Origin: Gluconobacter sp. Dm-62
GTDB lineage: Bacteria; Pseudomonadota; Alphaproteobacteria; Acetobacterales; Acetobacteraceae
DNA: 58,186 nt
Direction: 5' to 3'
Assembly: GCF_018256155.1 (NCBI RefSeq)
Contig: NZ_JAERLY010000016.1
Coordinates: forward strand, 1-58,186
Shown here: one piece after another, positions 36,443 to 45,885 of the stretch
How the letters are laid out: each line of letters begins with the position of its first letter
Position numbering within the stretch: the first letter of the stretch is position 1
Notes under the pieces: generated by a model
What the model was told of the DNA's origin: nothing
Databases searched by the model: none
Seen by the model: only the letters and a program-made list of their open reading frames with translations
Position numbers and translations under genes: made by a program

Positions 36443-38380
36443 CTACGAAGCAGACGCATCTGCAAAATGCATCGTCTTTGCAACAGCTCTCCGCAGACTC
36501 TCCTGCGTGAAGGGCTTAGGCAGGAGAAGGCCATTGTCGGGCACGGGCATATCATCGGTATGGCCGCTGATAAACAGTACCTTCAATCCGGGAATAGCCT
36601 GCAATAACGCTGCCGCACAGGCCAAACCATCATGATCCGGCATCCGCATATCAATGATCGCCAGCTCAAACGGGGCTAGTGGATCGATACATTCCAGCGC
36701 ATCCTTCAGAGTGGCGACAGCGGTTACCTCATGCCGGTCCTGAGACAGGAAACCCGCTGTCACCATGCGTACCGGTGCCTCATCGTCCAGCACCAAAACC
36801 TTTACTGGCCGCGTGACAGTCGGATTGCCCGGTTCGGAAGGCAAAACCTGGTCCTGCCCCAGCCGCGCCACAGGAAGCAGCAACGTCATCCGCGTCCCAT
36901 CGCCCACGACGCTGTTCACAACAATTTCGCCATAGCTCCGGCTAAGAAAACCATAAACGCTCGACAGGCCCAGACCGGTCCCACGCCCAACATCCTTGGT
37001 CGTAAAAAACGGATCAAAAATCCTCGCCGCAACTTCTGGCGGCATACCCGCCCCGTCATCCACGACTTCCAGAGCCACGGCGCGATCCGGACAGCACTCG
37101 ACAGGCAGATCGGTGCGCTTCTGCGCTATCACGCGCGCGCTGATCCGCACCGTCCCACCATCTGCCATGGCGTCCCGGGCGTTCACGCACAGATTCAAAA
37201 GCGCCATTTCGAGCTGATCCGCATCCGACCAAACCAGTGGCAGATCCGCTGGCAGATCCTCGATACACAGCGCGCAAGGACCAGATGTCGCCGGCACGCC
37301 CCGCTTCTTGAGACTCTGACGCAGCAGATCTGTCAGGCCCGGCAACAACTGCTCCAGTGCCACTGCCGACAGCCGGGCCTCGCGCGGACGTCCAAACTGA
37401 AGCAGCCGCCGCGTCAGAACGGCCCCGCGCTGAGCGGAATCCGCAGCATTGCGAAGCAAAGCGAGAGAGCCTTCGTCAAACTCTGCAATATCCTCCAGAA
37501 GCTCGAGAGACCCTGAAATCGCTGCCAGCAGGTTGTTGAAGTCATGCGCAATTCCGCCCGCAAGCGTGCCGAGCGACTGAAGTTTCTCAGCCTGTCGCAG
37601 CCTTGATTCCATGACAACACGCGACGTCACATCCCGGTCCATACTGACTTGCCAGGAGTCTTTCCGAGACGCCCCTTCCGGCCACGCAAGTGCCAGCCGC
37701 GTCAGTTCATGCCAGCGCGTCGTGGTCCTGCCGTCACCCTCGGTCAGCAGCTCCCCGACGAGGCGCTCTTCCTGCCCGGAAACCCGCACATCTTCCCGCA
37801 TGGCCGCGACCTCCGGCCATAGGGTTTCAGGGAAGTGGGCCTGCTCGATTTCGGCCCCGCTCCCGGCTTCGTCCCGCACATTACTACGAATGCATCGCCC
37901 GTCCCGGTCTGAAAAAACAAGCCCGATCGGAAGCGCTTCCATCAACCCCCGCAGCAGCGCCTGCTCGGTCCTCAGGGCCCGCTGCGCCAGGCAATGCTGC
38001 GTGACCTCGCCAACCAGCGACCGCAGGGCATCCGAGTCCCAAGGCTTATGCACATAAGCCTGAACCTGACCCTGGTTCAGGGCAGACACAACAGCTTCCA
38101 GATCTGCGTATCCGGTCAGCAGAATGCTGCGGGCGTCCGAGAATGCCCGAGCCTGCATCAGCAGCTGATCCCCGGTCAGACCGGGCATGCGCTGGTCGGA
38201 AATAATGGTCGCAACGTCCCGATGCTCGCGCAACAGCTCCAGCGCACGCAGCGGGTCTGTCGTGGACAGGATTTCATACTGGTCTTCCAGCAGATCCGTC
38301 AGGGCAACGAGGATTTCCTCCTCATCGTCAACCAGCAGAATCAGGGGGCGCGACGGCCCTTTTGCACTCCAGAAAGTCAT
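36443..38380 (-). CDS. Hybrid sensor histidine kinase with N- and C-terminal receiver domains
   Basis: 645 residues. Domain order: receiver (about 12-130; [15 protein letters not shown], acceptor in [15 protein letters not shown]), a linker with PAS-like sequence (about 150-250), HisKA with [11 protein letters not shown] (His about 276), HATPase with [21 protein letters not shown] and [11 protein letters not shown], and a C-terminal receiver (about 520-640; [23 protein letters not shown]). No membrane helices or signal peptide, so it is cytosolic. Its start overlaps the upstream kinase by four bases; the two are likely one signalling unit. No DNA-binding output regulator is nearby. Confidence 0.9.
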   Translation of the reverse strand: MTFWSAKGPSRPLILLVDDEEEILVALTDLLEDQYEILSTTDPLRALELLREHRDVATIISDQRMPGLTGDQLLMQARAFSDARSILLTGYADLEAVVSALNQGQVQAYVHKPWDSDALRSLVGEVTQHCLAQRALRTEQALLRGLMEALPIGLVFSDRDGRCIRSNVRDEAGSGAEIEQAHFPETLWPEVAAMREDVRVSGQEERLVGELLTEGDGRTTTRWHELTRLALAWPEGASRKDSWQVSMDRDVTSRVVMESRLRQAEKLQSLGTLAGGIAHDFNNLLAAISGSLELLEDIAEFDEGSLALLRNAADSAQRGAVLTRRLLQFGRPREARLSAVALEQLLPGLTDLLRQSLKKRGVPATSGPCALCIEDLPADLPLVWSDADQLEMALLNLCVNARDAMADGGTVRISARVIAQKRTDLPVECCPDRAVALEVVDDGAGMPPEVAARIFDPFFTTKDVGRGTGLGLSSVYGFLSRSYGEIVVNSVVGDGTRMTLLLPVARLGQDQVLPSEPGNPTVTRPVKVLVLDDEAPVRMVTAGFLSQDRHEVTAVATLKDALECIDPLAPFELAIIDMRMPDHDGLACAAALLQAIPGLKVLFISGHTDDMPVPDNGLLLPKPFTQESLRRAVAKTMHFADASAS

Positions 38381-40155
38381 GCTGCGCGACCAGTCGCCAC
38401 CGGCCCCTCCTCGGTCATGCGAACGGGCAGGCTCAACCGGAAACAGGCCCCGATGCCATGCCCGCCCTGCAGATTGGCGTCCGTTACCTCAATCGCTCCG
38501 TCATGCGCCTCCATGACGCTATAGGCAATGGCCAACCCCAGACCCGTCCCGGTTCCCACAGGCTTGGTCGTAAAAAACGGATCGAAAATCCGTGTTCGCA
38601 GGTCATGCGGCAGCCCTGGTCCATCATCACTCACACTCATCTCATAGCGCCCGTTTTCAAGACGCGAAGCAATGACGATCCGACCTCGAACCACCTCCCC
38701 ATCAGCGGACATGTCCGCCAGCGCATCCGCCGCATTGGAAATAATGTTCATGACAACCTGATTGAGGAACGCCGGCTGGCAGACCAGCTCTGCCGGCGCC
38801 TGCAAATCCTTCTGCACGACAATCCCCGGCCCCAGCTTGTGCGCCAGCAGAGCAAGCGCCGTGTCCAGAGCGGCCGGAACATCGACCTTCTGAAACGAGC
38901 TTTCATCAAGCCGTGAAAAGCGCCTCAGGCTGAGCACCAGATTCTGGATCCGCTGCAATCCGAGCTTCATGGACTCCAGCCGCGACATCCCTTTCTTCGT
39001 CAGGGACATTGCCTCATCAGAGGCATTCACACCCTGCAACCTCTTAAGCGTGCGCGTCACCGTATCCGCATGGGCAATCGTGAAAGCCAAAGGATTGTTG
39101 ATCTCATGCGCAATACCCGCCACCAGTTCGCCCAGCGACGCCATTTTCGCCGTCTGCACAAGCTTGGACTGAGCCTGAAGCAACCGCTCGTTCGTCCGTG
39201 CCAGCTCCATATTGGCCTGCGCCAGCGCTTCGGCCATTTCCGCCTTGGCACGCGCCGCCTCCAGCGTCAGGGCATTCTGCTGACGTTCGATTTCCTGCTG
39301 ACGGAACTCGTCCTGTGCCATTCTGCGCTGGGCCAGCGTCCGGATCCGCATGGCGAGCGCCTCAAGGGCAATATCGCTCGGCACGAGATCATCAATCCCG
39401 GCTTCAAAAAATTCGCCTGAAGACTGCCGCCTGAACCGTGACGCCTCTACGATCCCCAGCGTCCGAAACGGAATCCCGCCAGCTTCCAGAACCGCTTGCC
39501 GACGCGCATCTAAAAGACGACAGAACTTCAGATCCTCGTCCCCACTACCCAGTTCCAACACCAGACAGTCCGGACTATCCGCCCCTCGAAGCCAGCCGCC
39601 CTCGATCAGATCATCGGAGCGCTCGATGGACGTAACGGTATGCCCGTCACGCCAGAGCAACTCTCCCAAAGTGGTCTCGGGCACGTCCTCGACCACGTCT
39701 TCTTCATCTTCATCCTCACGCGGAGAATTGACGATCACGATCCGCGCCCGGCGCAGACGGGATGCCTCGTCAACCTGGAGCAGTTCAGGCCCTTCCCGCA
39801 ACAGTGCCCTCATCCGCAAAACCATCAGGTCCGGATGGGCGGACTTGGAAATATACGCGTCCGCGCCGCTCTCCAGCCCCTCACGCTCGACCCCTGGCGA
39901 CGCATCCTCGGTCAGCATCAGGATCGGAATATTGCGGGTCAGCGCATCCAGCCGAAGCCGCCGCGCCAGCTGCCCACCGCTCATGCCGGGGAGTTCGGTA
40001 CAGGCGACCACCAGGTCCGGCATAGTCTCCTCGATCGTACCCAGACCTTCCTCACCACTTGTGGCACAGGTGAGGGCAAATCCCTCCTTGACCAGCACCC
40101 GGGCGATCTGCCGGGCATGATCACAGTCAGGTTCCACCAGCACGACACGCGGCAT
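38377..40155 (-). CDS. Sensor histidine kinase with two degenerate receiver domains
   Basis: 592 residues from ATG 40155; ATGs at 40176 and 40197 are alternatives and none has a strong ribosome-binding site. First receiver-like domain (about 1-120): the acceptor position reads [14 protein letters not shown], Cys in place of Asp. The lysine region SKSAHPD is kept. A second receiver-like part (about 135-285) has [12 protein letters not shown], with Glu at the acceptor position. A coiled coil (about 290-345) precedes HisKA ([15 protein letters not shown]) and HATPase ([30 protein letters not shown]). No membrane segments. Coupled to the next kinase by an ATGA overlap. Confidence 0.85.
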   Translation of the reverse strand: MPRVVLVEPDCDHARQIARVLVKEGFALTCATSGEEGLGTIEETMPDLVVACTELPGMSGGQLARRLRLDALTRNIPILMLTEDASPGVEREGLESGADAYISKSAHPDLMVLRMRALLREGPELLQVDEASRLRRARIVIVNSPREDEDEEDVVEDVPETTLGELLWRDGHTVTSIERSDDLIEGGWLRGADSPDCLVLELGSGDEDLKFCRLLDARRQAVLEAGGIPFRTLGIVEASRFRRQSSGEFFEAGIDDLVPSDIALEALAMRIRTLAQRRMAQDEFRQQEIERQQNALTLEAARAKAEMAEALAQANMELARTNERLLQAQSKLVQTAKMASLGELVAGIAHEINNPLAFTIAHADTVTRTLKRLQGVNASDEAMSLTKKGMSRLESMKLGLQRIQNLVLSLRRFSRLDESSFQKVDVPAALDTALALLAHKLGPGIVVQKDLQAPAELVCQPAFLNQVVMNIISNAADALADMSADGEVVRGRIVIASRLENGRYEMSVSDDGPGLPHDLRTRIFDPFFTTKPVGTGTGLGLAIAYSVMEAHDGAIEVTDANLQGGHGIGACFRLSLPVRMTEEGPVATGRAA

Positions 40156-40313
40156 GTCTGAGGTTACCAAAGGCATTTCGAACTCAGGAAAAGGCATGAC
40201 GGCACAGGAAAGTTTGCATTGGCGATCTCTTGCAGCTAGTCCGAGGTGAACCATTCGTCCGATCTCAGGGGCGAAGACTAACTCCCGTTGCCGGACCACT
40301 GGAAGCCATATCT

Positions 40314-40724
40314 ATGGACATGCAGCCCCCACCCCATATCACGGACCGTCTTCTCGGCAGCAGAAGTCGCAGCGATTCATCACTGACAACATCGTCCATG
40401 ATCCGTATGGGCGTCTGGTCTGTCTGCTATTTCGTCTTTTATCTGGCCCAGCAGGTTGCCGAGCTTCTCGCCCCGCTTCTGCTGATTCTGGGTCTGGGCT
40501 GGTACATCCTTCCCCATATCGTCAATGCAATCACGACCAGTGCCGCCAGCGCGGACCCACAGGCGCGTGACATTATGAATCATGTTGCTGGAACCCTGCC
40601 GAACCATCTGCAGATCGGCTCCCATCTCGTAACGCCCGGCTCTCTCATTTTTGACGGCATTCTGCTTATGGCTGTTGCGGCCATTGGAGCTACTGTCTCG
40701 GCGCTCGCTGCCCGCAACATGTAA
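40314..40724 (+). CDS. Small membrane protein of unknown function
   Basis: 136 residues from ATG 40314, with GGAAG 8 bases upstream. Hydrophobic segments lie at about 33-65 (possibly two, SVCYFVFYL and LLAPLLLILGLGWYILPHIV) and 112-130 (SLIFDGILLMAVAAIGATVSA). A polar loop between them faces one side. It is divergent from the kinase operon and convergent with the zinc-ribbon gene, 12 bases between stops. I do not recognise the family. Confidence 0.6.
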   Translation: MDMQPPPHITDRLLGSRSRSDSSLTTSSMIRMGVWSVCYFVFYLAQQVAELLAPLLLILGLGWYILPHIVNAITTSAASADPQARDIMNHVAGTLPNHLQIGSHLVTPGSLIFDGILLMAVAAIGATVSALAARNM

Positions 40725-40736
40725 GGCATATCGGGG

Positions 40737-41234
40737 TCAGGAGAAATGTCCGACCCCGGGCAGGAAACCGAATACACCCGCGCCTTTGCAGTACCACAGT
40801 GCAGCTGCGCCAGACCCGGCCAGAACAAGACTGGCGCCCCACGCTGCAATCCAGAGTCCAGTTGAGCCGATCATCAATGGACCCGATGCGTCTGTTCGTA
40901 CCTGCACATCACCGGCAGAACGCGAATGCAGCACCGCAGAACGGCGGATATTGCTTCGGCTGGCCATGGCTCCCGTCGCCCTGAATGCTCCGGCCTTCCC
41001 GGAAGCCGGCGACTCCGCATCAACAGAAACGGCATCGCTTACATCTTCCGGAACCTCGAAGATCTCAGATGCGACAGCATGAACTTTTGGCGTCTCTTCC
41101 GCCGCCTCACTGACAACTGGTGACCCAAGCTCCCAGCTGTCTCCACAATTGGCGCAGCGCAGACGCTTGACCCCCTTTGCCCGTGCCTCTGGAACCTCAA
41201 AGACTGCGTGACAGTGGGGGCATTCAATGCGCAT
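40737..41234 (-). CDS. MJ0042-type zinc-ribbon membrane protein
   Basis: 165 residues. The N-terminus MRIECPHCHAVFEVPEARAK with LRCANCGDSW is the MJ0042 zinc ribbon with two CxxC pairs (about 5-8 and 27-30). An acidic linker and one membrane helix near the C-terminus (about 128-147) follow. In alphaproteobacteria similar proteins often sit beside ftsE, as here, where ftsE is divergent with 123 bases between. The role is unknown. Confidence 0.75.
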   Translation of the reverse strand: MRIECPHCHAVFEVPEARAKGVKRLRCANCGDSWELGSPVVSEAAEETPKVHAVASEIFEVPEDVSDAVSVDAESPASGKAGAFRATGAMASRSNIRRSAVLHSRSAGDVQVRTDASGPLMIGSTGLWIAAWGASLVLAGSGAAALWYCKGAGVFGFLPGVGHFS

Positions 41235-41288
41235 TCAATCAATCCCTTCGACAGCCGGCTCCGATCCGGCCTAGCCTGATCTGTGTGC

Positions 41289-41318
41289 TTGCCTGTTATG
41301 ACGAAATGATCGTTATTA
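41289..41318 (+). promoter_or_regulatory. Candidate ftsEX promoter
   Basis: TTGCCT (41289-41294), an 18-base spacer and TTATTA (41313-41318) lie 40 bases before ftsE in an AT-rich stretch unlike its surroundings. Confidence 0.4.
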
Positions 41319-41357
41319 AATGGTTAATAGATTACCTGCCTTTTCAATGAAAGCATC

Positions 41358-42059
41358 ATGATCCGCCTCCTGAATGTCTCGATGATGCCCCCTGGCGTAG
41401 GGCAGCCCGTTCTGCGGAATCTGACGCTCACCGTGCCACAGGGCGAGTTCCGCTGGCTGCTCGGGCCATCAGGAGCGGGAAAATCGAGTCTGCTCCGCCT
41501 TCTGACGCTCGAAACACGCCCGTCTGCCGGGCAGATGGACCTGCTCGGCGTTTCCGTCAGTCAGGCCACCCGATCCACTTTGCGGAACCTGCGCCGGAGG
41601 ATCGGGTTTGTCCCTCAGGACTATCGCCTGATCGGGGAATGGACAGTGTTCGACAACGTGGCCCTTCCGCTGAGACTGCGTGGGGCCTCTGAACGCGACA
41701 CCAGACGCGAGGCCTTCGCCGTTCTGGAATGGCTGGACGTCGCGCATCTCGCCGACAAGCGCCCCGGAACCCTGTCCGGCGGTGAACAACAACGCGCCGC
41801 CATCGCCCGCGCCCTGATCGGCCGCCCGGAACTCCTGTTGGCCGACGAACCCACCAACGCCCTGGAAGACGCCCAAGCGCGTCGCCTGCTGTCCACATTC
41901 CAGGAACTGGTGGAAATGGGCACAACCGTGATCGTCGCCACCCATAACGAAGCACTGGTCCGTGAAGCCCCGGCTGCGTCCATCACCCTACAAGACGGCA
42001 CACTCGCAGGCTCCGACCCTCAGAGCGGCATCGCTGCGCGCAGGAGCGACAACCTGTGA
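41358..42059 (+). CDS. ftsE: Cell division ABC ATPase FtsE
   Basis: 233 residues. Walker A GPSGAGKSS (about 36-44), Q-loop FVPQDYRLI, signature LSGGEQQR, Walker B LLLADEPTNALED and switch His in VATHNE. The D-loop reads TNALED where FtsE usually has TGNLD. With FtsX it controls peptidoglycan hydrolases at the septum. It overlaps ftsX by four bases. Confidence 0.92.
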   Translation: MIRLLNVSMMPPGVGQPVLRNLTLTVPQGEFRWLLGPSGAGKSSLLRLLTLETRPSAGQMDLLGVSVSQATRSTLRNLRRRIGFVPQDYRLIGEWTVFDNVALPLRLRGASERDTRREAFAVLEWLDVAHLADKRPGTLSGGEQQRAAIARALIGRPELLLADEPTNALEDAQARRLLSTFQELVEMGTTVIVATHNEALVREAPAASITLQDGTLAGSDPQSGIAARRSDNL

Positions 42060-42964
42060 GTGCCCCTGTCTCACCCGGCCTGCGCTCCGGCAGCCTGCCA
42101 CTTCTCGTAGCGCTCATGACCCTGCTTGCGGGCCTGTCCCTCGCCGGGCTTACAGGAGTGCAGACCCTGGCGAATGGCTGGTCAGGCGCCGCCAGAAACG
42201 CAACCACAATCGAAATTCCATCCGACACGCCCCAAATCCAGGATCGCACCAGCACACTGATCCAGACGTTACACAAAACGCCAGAGGTCACAGCAGTTCA
42301 GGAGCTTTCCCCCCAGCAGGTGCAGACGCTCCTCGCCCCTTGGCTGGGGGAAGTTTCGGGGAACGGCCACCTTCCAGGCCTTTCCCTGCCCGTCGTCCTG
42401 ATTGTCGCCCATACCGGAACACCCAATCTGGGCTCTGTCGTACATGAAGCGCTTCCTGAAGCGGTCGTGGAAGAGGATCGCCGCTGGGGAGAACGGCTCA
42501 ATGGTCTGGGAAGCAGCCTGGTTGCCTGCGCCTGGCTGGCCGTCAGTCTCATCGCAGCCATTGCAGTGCTCTCGGTCGGCATGACTGTCCGCCGCTCCGT
42601 CATGGCCCAGCGCAAGGCCGTGGAAATCGTTCATTTCCTCGGTGCCGCTGATCTGACGATTTCCAGCAGGATTGCCGGACGCGCAGCATTACTCAGCCTC
42701 GGGGGAGGTCTCGCTGGTCTGCTGCTCCTGAGCCCCGTCATCACCATGCTCGCCCGGAAACTTGCTCCTTTCTCCCACGGCACGCCCACGACCATCTCTC
42801 CGGAGGGCACATGGGGAGACATGATTGTAACATGGTGGAACACCCTGCATGTTCTGCCGCGCATGCTCCTTGAGGAACTCGGAGCCCTGCCCCTGTTGGC
42901 GGCCTGCCTGGGATGGATCACGGCCCAGACCGTCGTGCTCGTCTGGCTCCGGCGCCTGCCATGA
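42056..42964 (+). CDS. ftsX: Cell division protein FtsX
   Basis: 302 residues from GTG 42056. One membrane helix lies at about 14-38, a periplasmic domain at about 40-155, then three helices (about 160-185, 205-230, 265-300) give the four-helix FtsX layout. MAQRKAVEIVHFLGAAD is the conserved cytoplasmic loop contacting FtsE. Its stop overlaps the next gene's ATG, so ftsE, ftsX and the YdcF-like gene form one translational run. Confidence 0.9.
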   Translation: MSAPVSPGLRSGSLPLLVALMTLLAGLSLAGLTGVQTLANGWSGAARNATTIEIPSDTPQIQDRTSTLIQTLHKTPEVTAVQELSPQQVQTLLAPWLGEVSGNGHLPGLSLPVVLIVAHTGTPNLGSVVHEALPEAVVEEDRRWGERLNGLGSSLVACAWLAVSLIAAIAVLSVGMTVRRSVMAQRKAVEIVHFLGAADLTISSRIAGRAALLSLGGGLAGLLLLSPVITMLARKLAPFSHGTPTTISPEGTWGDMIVTWWNTLHVLPRMLLEELGALPLLAACLGWITAQTVVLVWLRRLP

Positions 42965-43554
42965 AACGGGTATTCTCGACCTGTCTGGCACTGGGTGGGC
43001 TCTGGATTGCAGGATTCGCGTGGTTCGTTCAGGACGCCAGCAGGCCCCCGGTTACAGCGTCCATCTGCGACGGTATTGTCGCACTGACCGGCGGAGAACA
43101 GCGCGTTGACACGGCAATTACACTCCTGCAGGGCGGATATGGACACCTGCTCCTGATCTCAGGGGTCGGCCCCCACGTCACGTTGCAACATATTCTGCAC
43201 CTTCAGCAGGTCTCCATGGCCTCGCCTCTGGCAGAGCGCATCACGCTCGGCCGTCGTGCCACCAGCACAATCGGCAATGCGCACGAGACGGCCCAGTGGG
43301 CCAGAGACAACCACCTCCACCGGCTTCTGGTCGTCACAGCCGGCTACCATATCCGTCGCGCTGCACTCGAAATCCACCGTGTGGCACCGGATCTGGAACT
43401 CGTCGCCTATCCGGTTGTCCCTCTGGCCCTGCGGGGCTCCCTGTCTCACAAGACCCTGTTCCTGATGTTTCGGGAATACAACAAGCTCCTTGGAGCGGAA
43501 ATTGGCGCCCTCACCGGCCTGCCAGATGGTCGCGAAGGGCTAGACGGCGTCTGA
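42961..43554 (+). CDS. YdcF/DUF218-family membrane protein
   Basis: 197 residues from ATG 42961, overlapping the ftsX stop by four bases. After one N-terminal membrane helix (about 5-22) comes IVALTGGEQRVDTAITLLQGG, then LLLISGVGP, TIGNAHETAQWARDN and RLLVVTAGYHIRRAALE, which are DUF218 signatures. Members act in envelope metabolism (for example SanA/ElyC-like proteins) but the substrate is unknown. It is followed by plsC after 42 bases. Confidence 0.85.
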   Translation: MKRVFSTCLALGGLWIAGFAWFVQDASRPPVTASICDGIVALTGGEQRVDTAITLLQGGYGHLLLISGVGPHVTLQHILHLQQVSMASPLAERITLGRRATSTIGNAHETAQWARDNHLHRLLVVTAGYHIRRAALEIHRVAPDLELVAYPVVPLALRGSLSHKTLFLMFREYNKLLGAEIGALTGLPDGREGLDGV

Positions 43555-43596
43555 CAGGCCTTGTGCCAAGACGGCTTTTCTGGTGTGCAGAACAGC

Positions 43597-44349
43597 ATGA
43601 TGAGCATTCTGCGCGGCGTCCTGTTCAATCTCTATCTGTTCTGGATCACCCTGTTCATGGGCCTCGGAACCATTCCGATCCGCCTGATGAAGCGGCAGGA
43701 TCTGGCCCTGTCCTACGCAAAACTCTGGGCACGGGCTGTTCTGGCCGGCTTCACCCGGATCTGCTCGGTCCGCATCGAAATCACAGGACGGGAAAACCTT
43801 CCCTCAGGCCCACTCCTGATTGCATCGCAGCACCAGTCCTTCTTCGATGGCTTTATCTGGATGACCCTCGTCGACCGGCCCGACTACATCATCAAGACGG
43901 AACTGACCCGCATTCCCGTCGTAGGTCCGATGTTAGTGCTCACAGGCATGATCGCCGTCGATCGGAAAGCCGGATCGAAAGCTCTCCGCGATATGATGCA
44001 AGCCGCGAAAACGGCTCATGCTGCCGATCGCCAGATCATTATCTTTCCGGAAGGCACCCGTACCCTTCCCGGAGAACGCCATCCAATCCAGCCGGGTATC
44101 ATCGCCCTGGCACGACAGGCCGATGTGCCGGTCGTGCCCGTTGCGACAGATTCAGGCCTGTTCTGGGATCGGAATCCATGGCTCAAACGATCAGGCACCC
44201 TTCATGTCGTCATTGGCCAGCCTCTCGCGCCACGACAGGACCGCAAGGGATTCAACAACGGGCTGGAGAGCGCATGGGACGAACTGTGCACAACCCATGT
44301 CCTTCCCCGAGATCCTGTGGATAACTCTGTGGACCCAAAAAACGCATGA
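43597..44349 (+). CDS. plsC: 1-acyl-sn-glycerol-3-phosphate acyltransferase (PlsC)
   Basis: About 250 residues; ATG 43597 or 43600 are both possible, and a TTG 12 codons earlier is less likely. An N-terminal membrane helix is followed by the acyltransferase motifs HQSFFD (HX4D, about 80-85), IAVDRKAGS and FPEGTRTLPGE, then VPVVPVATDSG. It makes phosphatidic acid from lysophosphatidic acid, feeding the phospholipid genes psd and pssA located 6 kb away. Confidence 0.92.
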   Translation: MMSILRGVLFNLYLFWITLFMGLGTIPIRLMKRQDLALSYAKLWARAVLAGFTRICSVRIEITGRENLPSGPLLIASQHQSFFDGFIWMTLVDRPDYIIKTELTRIPVVGPMLVLTGMIAVDRKAGSKALRDMMQAAKTAHAADRQIIIFPEGTRTLPGERHPIQPGIIALARQADVPVVPVATDSGLFWDRNPWLKRSGTLHVVIGQPLAPRQDRKGFNNGLESAWDELCTTHVLPRDPVDNSVDPKNA

Positions 44350-44364
44350 CTGCGCCGCAAAAAA

Positions 44365-44381
44365 TTGAAATCTTTCAATGG
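44365..44381 (+). repeat. Short inverted repeat after plsC
   Basis: ATTGAAA-TC-TTTCAAT lies 16 bases after the plsC stop. It has no following T-run, so it may be an operator or weak terminator. The rest of the 249-base gap up to the DUF2125 gene shows nothing else clear. Confidence 0.35.
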
Positions 44382-44598
44382 TGTTCGGCCTTCGGCATTT
44401 ATCAGACACGTTCCCTTTGACAAGATCTCCATATCTGTTGGTTTTCTGCGCTTTCCGACACATCAAAAACTCATGGCCGCCCTTGACGGACAAAGCCCCA
44501 TGAGCGTTTTCCGGCCTCTTTAAGGCACTTTCAATGGCTGGGGATAAAACAGATGGGACTTGACCAATCCCGCGACGACATCTGAGAAGACCTGCTCA

Positions 44599-45666
44599 AT
44601 GGCTCGCCCATTCTTTACTATCCGTTACAGCAGACATGCTCTGGTATTGATTGCCGTTCTGGCAATATCAGCAGTGCTGGATACAGTTTTCTGGCGTCAC
44701 GCGATCCACAGTCTGGAAACCACCGCAATCCAGGCTCTGACCACTGCTCAGGAAAATGGCTGGAAGGTTGAGACGACTCCACTGCATCGAGGTGGCTGGC
44801 CATTTGGTGCCTGGGTCGAGTTCGACCAGATGAGTGCCACCCATAAAGCCTCACATGACACTCCCTACGACGCAGGCTGGGCCGGAGAGCGTATCCGTCT
44901 TGGCGGATCATGGATCTCCCTGTTGCGCTCCGAACTTCCCCTTTCCCTCGGAGGTCATCAGGCCGCACGTCTTGTGCTGGATGAAGGCATTGTGACCTTA
45001 CTGGCCCCCAGCCTTGAGATCAGCTTCAGAAACCTTCAAAGCCTGACCTTTTCAGCCCCACAGCTCAGCCTGTCCTTTTCTGGAAAATGGCCGGACAGGC
45101 AGATCTTCACGAAATCACTATCAGGGCGCTTCATCCGCTTTCCCGGAGCACGTGCCGACGACACACGTCTGGGCATCACGGCACGTGCGACGGAGATAAA
45201 CGGTTTTCCCTTGCCCTATGGCGTCTCTACTGACCTGCAGGACGGCCGTCTTGCGATGGCTCTGACAGCAGCATCCAGTTCTTCTGCCGGACGGTCGCTG
45301 CTCGACCTCACATCCTACAAACGCCTTCTCCTGCAAGAAGCGTCTGCGTCTCCCGCCTCATCCTCCAAAGACAACCGGATCGCATTGACAGGCGCACTGA
45401 CCTTACCTGCCCAGACCGGCACGCTCACACTGACCGTAACCCGCTGGCACGAGCTGGCAACGCAACTGCTCGATCGTCCGAACCTAGAGTCGCGCCTCGC
45501 TCCCGACCTTCGTGAAATGCTCCAAAAACTGTTACAGAGAGCAACTGTCCAACCCGGTGAAAAAGAGCATCCATTCTCAATTTCCATTCCGGTCGCCAAT
45601 GGTCTCATCCTCCCCGATGCACCGGCGATTTCAACGCTTTTGAGTCAGAAATTCCAGGCACCCTGA
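44599..45666 (+). CDS. DUF2125-type secreted or anchored protein
   Basis: 355 residues from ATG 44599 (a frame from TTG 44560 adds 13 residues). An N-terminal membrane segment or signal (about 12-30, ALVLIAVLAISAVLD) is followed by a Gly/Trp segment LHRGGWPFGAWVEF, matching DUF2125 proteins common in alphaproteobacteria. The remainder is periplasmic, beta-rich, with a low-complexity Ser/Ala stretch near 230. No function is known. Confidence 0.7.
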   Translation: MARPFFTIRYSRHALVLIAVLAISAVLDTVFWRHAIHSLETTAIQALTTAQENGWKVETTPLHRGGWPFGAWVEFDQMSATHKASHDTPYDAGWAGERIRLGGSWISLLRSELPLSLGGHQAARLVLDEGIVTLLAPSLEISFRNLQSLTFSAPQLSLSFSGKWPDRQIFTKSLSGRFIRFPGARADDTRLGITARATEINGFPLPYGVSTDLQDGRLAMALTAASSSSAGRSLLDLTSYKRLLLQEASASPASSSKDNRIALTGALTLPAQTGTLTLTVTRWHELATQLLDRPNLESRLAPDLREMLQKLLQRATVQPGEKEHPFSISIPVANGLILPDAPAISTLLSQKFQAP

Positions 45667-45692
45667 TTGCTGGAAAATGCCACGTCACCGCG

Positions 45693-45706
45693 TTGATTTT
45701 TGTCAA
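45693..45706 (+). promoter_or_regulatory. FNR/Anr-type box upstream of the bd oxidase operon
   Basis: TTGAT-TTTT-GTCAA is a full dyad matching the FNR/Anr consensus (TTGAT-N4-ATCAA or -GTCAA). It lies about 180 bases before cioA and 27 bases after the preceding stop. It suggests low-oxygen control by an FNR-family protein. Confidence 0.6.
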
Positions 45707-45885
45707 AATCATGGCCGGAGTATCAAACTTTTTCTGGCAAAATGCGTTAACAGGGTTCAAAAGACGGCGACACACGAAGCGATCACAACTTCGTTATCCT
45801 GTTGCGCGTGCGTCAGGTCCTTCAGGGGGCCGACAATCCTCCTGACGGTCCCAGCGTTTCGCCCTCTACCCAGAAGGCAATCGAC

